Source: Sweltsa coloradensis (Eukaryota; Arthropoda; Insecta; Plecoptera; Chloroperlidae). Taken from it: 64,000 bases of DNA. Every line of letters starts with the position of its first letter. The first letter of the stretch is position 1. The translations under genes and the position numbers were made by a program. Below are positions 57,307-64,000 of the stretch, in pieces. Location: NCBI GenBank assembly GCA_024449915.1, contig JAMZAV010000051.1:1488001-1552000 (forward strand), given 5' to 3'. The notes under the pieces were generated by a model. That model had not been told where the DNA came from. It searched no databases and was given only the letters and a program-made list of their open reading frames with translations.

Positions 57307-58222
57307 CAGATTCAGATTCAGATTTTATTAACCAACTAGACAGGTACATGGCACACTGTATGGGCATTGTCAATAAATAATATAGCCTATGTAGTATGTA
57401 GTAACAATATTTCACATTAAAGCAAAATTACACAACAATTACATAAGCAATGTATACAAAACTAAATATTTAAAATAATAAAACACTTCTAAAACCAGGT
57501 GTAAGGCTAGGTTCAACTTCCATTAGCACTTATCAATCATACATCTAACAATATCCCAGTTCTCGATACAACGATCCAATCCCCAATCAGTATCATGATG
57601 AGTTACTAGGTCAACAACACACCTCCTTTGGTCTTAAGATTGAAAAAATTCTTGAAGAGAATAGTAACTTTTACTACACAAATGTGATTTTAGTTCTTGT
57701 TTGAATGTTGCAGCTTGTTTGATGTTCTTAATTTGTGTAGGAAGTTTATTGTATAGTGAGAAGACACAGATAGTGTGGCCCTCTTGCGTACAGTGTTGTC
57801 TTATGATTGGGTACATGGAGACTATTTTGGGAGCAAGTAGGATAGCTATGTAGGCCTACCAGAGAGTTTGTTAAAAAAAGTTTCTGATTGTTATGCACAA
57901 AGAGTGCAGCGGTTAGTATGAGTGAGCATGTGACTGTTAAAATGTTTAGTTTGGGAAACAGTTTGCGGCATGATTGCCTAATTGATACTCCTGCAAGTAT
58001 ACGAATGGCCCGTTTTTGTAGAATGAAAATGCGAAGTGCACTAGAGGACCCTCCCAAAATAAGATTGCATAATATGCTATATGTGAATGTAAATGAGCAT
58101 GGTACACTAATTTTAATACAGAACAAGTCAACGAGTGATTTCAGCCTACGAAGTAAATAACAGCTACTTCTGATTTTGGCGCATAGTTGATCCACATGTG
58201 GCAACCAACTAAGAGTGTCTAT
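57307..58222 (-). mobile_element. 5'-truncated CR1/Jockey-like LINE, 3' end intact
   Basis: On the minus strand the frame enters at about 58220 as LSWLPHVDQLCAKI and continues SSCYLLRRLKSLVD, ILCNLILGGSS, IFILQKRAIRILAGV, SCRKLFPKLNILTVTCSL. After one frameshift near 57780 it reads VFSLYNKLPTQIKN ... FKQELKSHL. This is the C-terminal region after the reverse transcriptase in CR1/Jockey-like elements. The 3' end at 57307-57330 is a (TCTGAA)n tail, as in several CR1-like LINEs. The 5' truncation point abuts an AT microsatellite. It is inactive because RT and endonuclease are missing. Confidence 0.8.
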
Positions 58223-58290
58223 AAATATAATATAAATATAATATAAATAAATATCTATCTACGCTATCTATCTATATTATATTAAATTAT
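58218..58290. repeat. AT-rich microsatellite
   Basis: ATAAATATAAT units followed by ATCTATCTA units, at the 5' truncation point of the LINE. Confidence 0.7.
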
Positions 58291-59574
58291 GGTTGTAGAT
58301 TTCAACAACAATTTCCACAATTGAGAGTCAAATCTGTACACTTGGAATAAATTCCCGAAGTTGACCAAAATGGAGTAAATTTCGGTAAATGGTAGAATTT
58401 CATATGTAAAAAGTAAATGCACATGACTCTTAAGGGTAGGCTGTTACTATAGGTAAGAAGGTTTTCTTGACCATACTATTGTTAGGCCTATTAGTACTTT
58501 GAGAAAGTGAATAATCTGGTTGTGTTTACGCCTAGGCTAGGGCCTACCTCATGTCATTAACCAAAACATTTCATAATAAACAAATTTTGACTTACGAAAA
58601 AAACGCATTCCTTTCGACCTCGACCAACCATAACTGGATCGATTACCGACGAAAATGTACGAATCAAATCCGGATCAAGTTTTAGAATAGAGGCCCTAAG
58701 CACCCACGGAGTCGGCGCCTCTGAGTCTAGTTCCGAGTTGGTCTAAGAAAATCTCAAGTGTGATGTTGATTTTACCTTTCAAAGCTTATTGCAAGATTGT
58801 GTAACCCACACGGTAGGCTACACCACAGAAAATTTAAATTTACGTAATAGAAAGTCATGTCTAACGTAGTTTAGCACAATCGCACTGTCATTGCCCAGGA
58901 GAGCTCTACAATGTCAAGCCCAGATCTTCTCAATCTTTCTCAAACTAGGATTACTTTATAAAGCAGCGAATTGAAATAATAAACTAACTCGAACACAGGT
59001 CTGGTTTCTGTAGCCTAGATCTAGGCCTAGCTATTTAAACTGGGTCAGCATTCAGCAACAGGTCCAAGCAGCATTTCACGAGCAACTGACCAACGTACGA
59101 CTGTGACGCGGTCGGCGAACGCGGCGAGCTACAGAAAACTGGTTGAACATAACAATAATTTCTTGTAGCCTAGGGTCAAGTACCCAATAACCAAACGCCC
59201 CTAAAACGAGGGATAAGCCTAACACCCTCCGCCCTCCCTTATGAGCCAGATCTAGTAGTTTATTGAAATGTACTACAAGTGTTTGGTTTATGCCAAAGTT
59301 TTAATCACTTTTCCCATAAAAGATATGTACCTAGGCCTAGTATTATAACTTATCCAAATTGATATCCGCCAGATAGTAAACGAGATAATAATATCAGAAT
59401 ATTGCATCTGCCATTTTTTGATTTAGTCACTTTTTGACAGGTAAACAACTTTTTGAAAATTCAAATGGATCCGTATAAGGTGAGGGAGGTTTTGGAGGTG
59501 GAGAAGGTTCAACGTACGGCAGCAAGAAAGGTTACGGGGAAGGTTAGGCGGTGGCGGTGGGAGAAGAGAGGGTA
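58291..59574. other. No gene recognised
   Basis: AT-rich DNA with TAGGCCTA motifs. A short GC-rich patch at 59090-59130 has no identity I can give. Confidence 0.4.
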
Positions 59575-59582
59575 GGGTAGCA

Positions 59583-59810
59583 GGAACTTTTTCGGTTGGT
59601 ATGGATCGGTTTTTTCAAAACTACTTACGTTAGGTTAGTCGACCTTTCCGGACTAGTTACCTGCCGCGCTAGTTCTAGGATATTTTTGATAAGAGCCCAC
59701 CCGAAATCCCTTTTCGTTACAAAACTACTTACCGGTAGTTGTTTTTTAGTGTTTTTGTGGAAAAAAAAAACAGTGATAAAAAACCGGTCCATACCAACCG
59801 AAAAAGTACC
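59583..59810. mobile_element. MITE of the GGTACTTTTTCGG family (copy 2), perfect 8-bp TSD
   Basis: A 228-bp element whose ends read GGAACTTTTTCGGTTGGTAT on the left and GGTACTTTTTCGGTTGGTAT on the complement of the right, continuing to GGA(T/C)CGGTTTTTT. The perfect 8-bp duplication GGGTAGCA lies at 59575-59582 and 59811-59818. It shares the first 19 bases of its terminus with the element at 12295 but has a different interior. Confidence 0.9.
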
Positions 59811-59847
59811 GGGTAGCAACCCCTAATAGCGGACGGTCACCCCTAAC

Positions 59848-60228
59848 CGGACGGCGGAACAACCCCTATTTCTGTTAGCCTTAATACGCTTTAGAAGATA
59901 TTCAAGACTGATGTGATGCATGTATAATTTTAGTTGACATCTTGTTCTTTAGGAAGTGCTTCGGTATTTCGTTGCGAGTCGAAGAAATATCGAAATATCA
60001 AGGTCAGAAGTTCCGGATGTGCGTCGGAAGGTGCTGCGAACTCAAGTTCCTATAGCAACGAAAACTAAAATGGCGTTTCTAGGCGTCAGCTGTTGAAAAA
60101 CTATGAAGTTTTACACTCAAATCAATCAGATTTTGATCGGGTTTAAACAGGAACATTCATACGGCCGTAAAAATTATTTTTAACACTTCAAATATCGAAA
60201 ATGCTTCACGGCGTCCGGTTAAGGGAGC
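59848..60228. repeat. Possible small inverted-repeat element
   Basis: CCCCTAACCGGACGGCG near 59848 and the complement of CGGCGTCCGGTTAAGGG near 60208 match with a few differences. No target duplication was resolved. The interior (59880-60205) is unremarkable. Confidence 0.3.
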
Positions 60229-60361
60229 TTTGACGCTTCCCGCTAGAAATCCCGAGGCATCGCCATGTTAGCGAAAGATGGGGGGGGGGGGGTATGTTAC
60301 GTTGGCAATGGCTAGTTGGCTAGTTGACACTTCAAGTTTCAAAATGGTGTAGGGTAAGGTA

Positions 60362-61305
60362 TGCAGTTCTCGACCATCACCAGTTCTCGACCACCCTTAC
60401 GCGCGCGTCACTTGTTTTTCTGATAAAGATTATTTCTGTTAATGCGAGAGTTGTGAGGTTTCATCTATCAGATAGGGCGTGAACCAACGATCATTTCGAT
60501 TATAATTCGACCCAAGGTAAGTAAAAATCTATCGATTAGTCTAAATTAGCACAGTTCATAGTTTTGCCACTTGCTTTTATGGTGGAAAATCTTGTCTCTG
60601 AAGAAGTACGCCGGCGCAAATCCAGGATTTGGAAGAGACTTTATCGAATGTTTTCGAGACCATTTCATCGTATCCTTTCATTTATATTGCTAATTTAACA
60701 CTTGTTTGTAAGTTTAATCCTATTTTTATTACCCGTTTAACACATTTTTATAAAATGACTTTGAAAAAATTGGCTCCAACGAACAAGTTCGAATTTTTGT
60801 AACCAGATCTCGACCGCACCAAATCAAATCTCGACCGCGGGAATGTAATCTCGGCCAAGGCAGGTGAAAAACTACTCTCATCAATGACATTAGGCCTAAA
60901 TGTTGTTTTTTAGGTATAATTTTGGTATGGATGCAAATAAAATTACCTTAAACTGATAAAATATATTCTATTAATATTACAAAACTATAACATCCACTAG
61001 GGATCTGTCAGAAATCACCTTTTTTGGGCCTAGACTTATGACGGACATGGCTAGGTTAGTGCATTTTGCTGTGCTTTTTCACTGTGGGAGAGGTTTAAAA
61101 CAGTACAAACTAGGGCCTAACCCTTCAATAACGATTGCCAAGTTCTTAGTCTAGACCTAGGTGTATAGGCCTAGGCATTAGTAATTATTTCAAATGAACG
61201 GTAGGCCTAGGCCTAATTGACATTGGATTTGGAATCAACACTTCATAATAAGACCCACATTTCTCTTAACTGTAACATTCAGCAAAACTTCTGATAGGCC
61301 TAGCT
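60362..61305 (+). promoter_or_regulatory. Possible 5' end of the pogo-type element with repeated TCTCGACC sites
   Basis: TTCTCGACC occurs at 60367 and 60384, TCTCGACCGC at 60808 and 60829, and TCTCGGCC at 60849, all in the same orientation ahead of the transposase frame. TA at 60360-60361 precedes TGCAGTTCTCGACC, which could be the left terminus. The repeated motif could be the transposase-binding site. The matching right terminus would lie beyond the window, so this stays a hypothesis. Confidence 0.35.
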
Positions 61306-63101
61306 ATGGTTCCACCACCAAAAAAATAGAAGCTGTACGAGAAGGTCTCCCGGACGTATACTTCAGACGACATGGAAGCAGCCGTCACCGCAGTCGTAGC
61401 CAAGCAGATGGGCCAAAGGGAGGCTTCACTCCACTTTGGGATCCCACGGTCAACATTAAGCGACAAAATAAACAACCGCTCCAAAATCGGTGTACTTCCG
61501 GGCCCCGAACCCGTGTTCAATTCTACTGAAGAAACACGTTTGGTGACGTACGCAGACGGGATGGCCCGTAGCGGATTCCTTTTAAAGCGCTACAATTTCC
61601 CAAGTACAGTTGCCGACGTTGTTCGAAGCGAGGGTAGGGAGACGCCGCTTAAAGACGGTAAACCTACCTCACAGTGGTTTACCGCCTTTAAAAGGCGTAA
61701 CCCTACCGTGAGAGAGAAAAAAGCAGAAACTATTTCTAAAGACCGTGCTGCAGTATCAGAGTTACGACTCAGGGGCTGGTTCCAACGTTTAGAGGCTTTT
61801 TTGACCGAGGTTGGGCACCGGGACATACTTGAGGATCCCAGCCGCATATACAACGCGGATGAATCGGGCTTCCTTTTCTTTGTGAATAGCGGCAAATACA
61901 TTTGTGTTGCGAAAGGGCACCTCTTCAAGGTAGCCCTTTCAAAAGAGAAGGAAGCCCTTTCTGTCCTCTGCAACTTCTCTGCAGAGGGAATAATTGCACC
62001 CACCATGCTTGTATTCAAGTATAAGAGAATGCCAGTGTTGTTGCCTGCTTCAATGCCTGAAGGATTCATTGCGGAAAAAACAGACAGTGGCTGGATGCAG
62101 GGAGAGGTTTTCCTCTCCTACTGCAAGCACTTTCACGCTTGGTTAGTGAAAGAAATGGTCCAGCTGCCAGTCTTGTTGATCCTCGATGGTCACCGTTCTC
62201 ACATGAACCTCGAGGTCAGTGAGTTCTGTGACTCGCACGGAATCATTTTGTTCCTATTGTACCCCAATGCCACCCACATCATTCAGCCATGTGATGTGGG
62301 AATCTTTGGTCCTTTAAAAGCGGCATGGGGTGCAATGGTCGACGAAAATGGTACGTCGAAATTCAAGGGCATTACTAGGGCTAACTTTGCTGGCAAATTC
62401 AAGCAGGTCTTGGTGGATACAGTTAAGCCAATGGTCCAGAACGCTTTCCGTGCATGTGGGATATATATCCCTTCAACAGTGACGCTGTCAACTACAGCAA
62501 GTGCATTGTCGATATCATGACCAATGATGTAGAAAATGCACCTGCTGATGTTGACATCGTACCCGCTGTTGAAGAGATACTACCACATGTTGAGGAGCTT
62601 TCTGCCGAGCTTCGGGATGCACTTTTCGCACTGACGAACCTTGAGGTAAACATCCCGCCCGATCTCCTTCGCCAATTCAAGGCGGCGAAGGAGGTTGGGA
62701 GAGAATGGCATGGAGAGTTAGCACACTCCACGCTGTTTACCATTTGGATCTCTCTTTGCGAAAAGTGTATCATAGAGGCTATTGACCATTTGCCTGCATC
62801 AGAAGTTGCAGAAGTAGTAAATGCGGCTGAGGTCACCAAGAATGTTCCGGTGGACGACTCTCAGTCATTATTCATCGACGACCCCGAACTTTTGATGCTA
62901 TTAGAATCTATCCCGTCGTTTCCATCATCATCTACTTCATCTTCAAACTATACAGCTGGTCCATCTAATCTATCAAGTTCTATTTCAATTTCACCTACCG
63001 CCGGCCCTTCGAAACCACTCAACAATCACGTCATGTCCTACTCTCATCAATCTATATCACCTCACAACTGTAATTTCTCCGAAGTTTGCCACTTGCCTTA
63101 A
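61306..63101 (+). pseudogene. pogo-superfamily transposase gene (Tigger/Jerky-like)
   Basis: The upstream ATG at 61306 is in frame but followed by TAG at 61327. The residues after it (KLYEKVSRTYTSDDMEAAV) look like a normal pogo N-terminus, so the stop is a probable lesion. From M at 61372 the 382-codon frame has a psq-like HTH (residues 1-40), a CENP-B/Tc5-like HTH region (about 55-125) and a DDE domain. The three acidic residues are visible: D163 in YNADESGFLF, D272 in LILDGHRSH and D308 in QPCDVGIFG, 36 residues apart for the last pair. At 62461-62468 an (AT)4 run breaks the frame within the conserved end (ACG-I-YPFN-DAVNYSKC). The sequence resumes two bases over in a 62454-63101 frame with a Ser-rich linker. 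The core is otherwise intact, which suggests recent decay or sequencing error. Confidence 0.88.
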
Positions 63102-63108
63102 TTTACCT

Positions 63109-63934
63109 CAGGGTAAAATTGATTTGAATCAGATTTAAATCAAATGATTTTTATTAAAAAAATCATTGATTTAAATCAAATATTACAAAAATGATCCAAA
63201 TGACTCTGAGGCAGTGATCAATGATTTCACAGGTCTTCTAGACCTGGTATAGGCTTTTAAAACTTCATTCCTAGGTCCTAACACACTAGGGCACAGTCAT
63301 ATACAATAATTGTGATAGAACTAAAAATTTAAAAATGAAATTTAAAAATAAATAAATAAAAAGTAAAAAGGCGTAAATAACAATTAGTTCCTAGGCCTAG
63401 ACACTTTCCTGACGAGCCAGTTTGTCTTGTGATTTGTGAATGTAGGCCTCTGGCCGCCTAATATCTGTAACTGACTGATCTCATTTTCTATTTCAATTTT
63501 CAATAAATCATTACCTATGCAAATGCAGTACTACTAGTTGTATCGATTTAATTGTTGCCTATCTCATCTGTAACCTCCAAAGGTAATACCTAACCTATGA
63601 TGTGATTAATAATTAAATATTAGTTTTCACCAAATTGACAGATAATATGCCCTAGCAGCTAGCTATGTTTACACCCACCCCCCTCCATCTAAATAGGCCT
63701 AGACCCGTACCTGGTTGGCCTAAACAGCCTAAAATTAAACCAAGAGGAAGGGTTTTGCATATAAAATTGTAGGCCTATAGGCCTCTAATAGGCCTACACC
63801 AGTCTAGAATTTCAATTTGAATAAATAATAGTCCGATTTACATCAAAATTTAAAAAAATCAAAAAAATCGATTTAAATAAAAAAATCATGATTTTTGATT
63901 TTTTTAATAAAAATAAAAAAAATCAGAAACCCTG
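63109..63934. mobile_element. hAT-type insertion with perfect 8-bp TSD
   Basis: CAGGGT at 63109 and the complement of ACCCTG at 63934 bound an 826-bp element rich in GATTTAAATC and ATTTTTATTAAAAAAATCA sequence at both ends. The perfect 8-bp duplication ATTTACCT lies at 63101-63108 and 63935-63942. CAGGG termini and 8-bp duplication are typical of hAT. No transposase is present. It lies immediately after the pogo-type transposase frame. Confidence 0.88.
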
Positions 63935-63942
63935 ATTTACCT

Positions 63943-64000
63943 ACGAAATCGCTAACAAAGCGTAAGACAGTGGAGCGTCGGCTCAATTATGCAGTGTCCT
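63943..64000 (+). pseudogene. Probable continuation of the pogo transposase C-terminus
   Basis: Beyond the hAT insertion the only frame open to the window edge reads PTKSLTKRKTVERRLNYAVS, a basic tail of the kind that closes many pogo-type transposases. It is not in the frame of the TAA at 63099-63101, so another frame change would be needed. The fragment is cut by the window end. Confidence 0.45.

Noticed and set aside
61590..62069. 159-codon frame antisense to the transposase
   Set aside because: Shadow of the plus-strand transposase frame; no independent motif.
62492..62839. 115-codon frame antisense to the transposase C-terminal part
   Set aside because: Low-complexity Ser/Ala-rich shadow of the plus-strand frame.

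Overview
This window looks like intergenic DNA from a eukaryote, probably a marine invertebrate. It is AT-rich, has no bacterial-style packed genes, and contains several SINE families with tRNA-like or 5S-like heads, LINE remnants and many short DNA transposons. From about 47 kb onward the octamer TAGGCCTA and its close variants recur very often. I associate that motif with echinoderm-like and other marine invertebrate genomes, but this is recollection and the taxon is not proven. I found no intact host protein-coding gene.

Layout. 0-5.6 kb: three near-identical 145-bp repeats with a TA-flanked MITE in the second copy, then about 2.4 kb of stuttering homopolymer sequence that I read as poor base-calling. 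8.4-14.6 kb: the best candidate for a host transcription unit, a GC-rich CRE/E-box start region with a splice donor followed by five exon-like blocks with AG and GTAAGT borders. Four of these blocks are tandem copies of one exon-intron unit, and two MITEs lie between them. 15-24 kb: dispersed repeats, a piggyBac-like element with TTAA ends, and a large palindrome (22.7-24.0 kb) whose right arm is split by a 5S-like SINE. 25.9-28.1 kb: a decayed hAT transposase gene on the minus strand, interrupted by a second hAT element and a tRNA-derived SINE. 31.8-34.9 kb: a tandem array of roughly 150-bp tRNA-like repeats interrupted by a SINE and a LINE fragment, the latter split by another repeat. 35-47 kb: the same families in smeared, homopolymer-biased form, plus a LINE with recognisable reverse transcriptase and RNase H motifs (38.1-40.4 kb) and a second tRNA-like array (41.7-43.0 kb). 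47-60 kb: hAT, TA-flanked and 8-bp-TSD MITEs and a 5'-truncated LINE. 60.3-64 kb: a pogo-type transposase gene with an early stop and one dinucleotide frameshift, followed by an 826-bp hAT-type insertion at its 3' end.

How it fits together: the region is a nest of mobile elements, and several insertions can be dated against each other because target-site duplications, empty paralogous copies or interrupted proteins show the pre-insertion state. The least explained features are the tandem exon array, the tRNA-like arrays, the palindrome, and a new-looking MITE family present twice with perfect 8-bp duplications. All homologies were assigned by eye.
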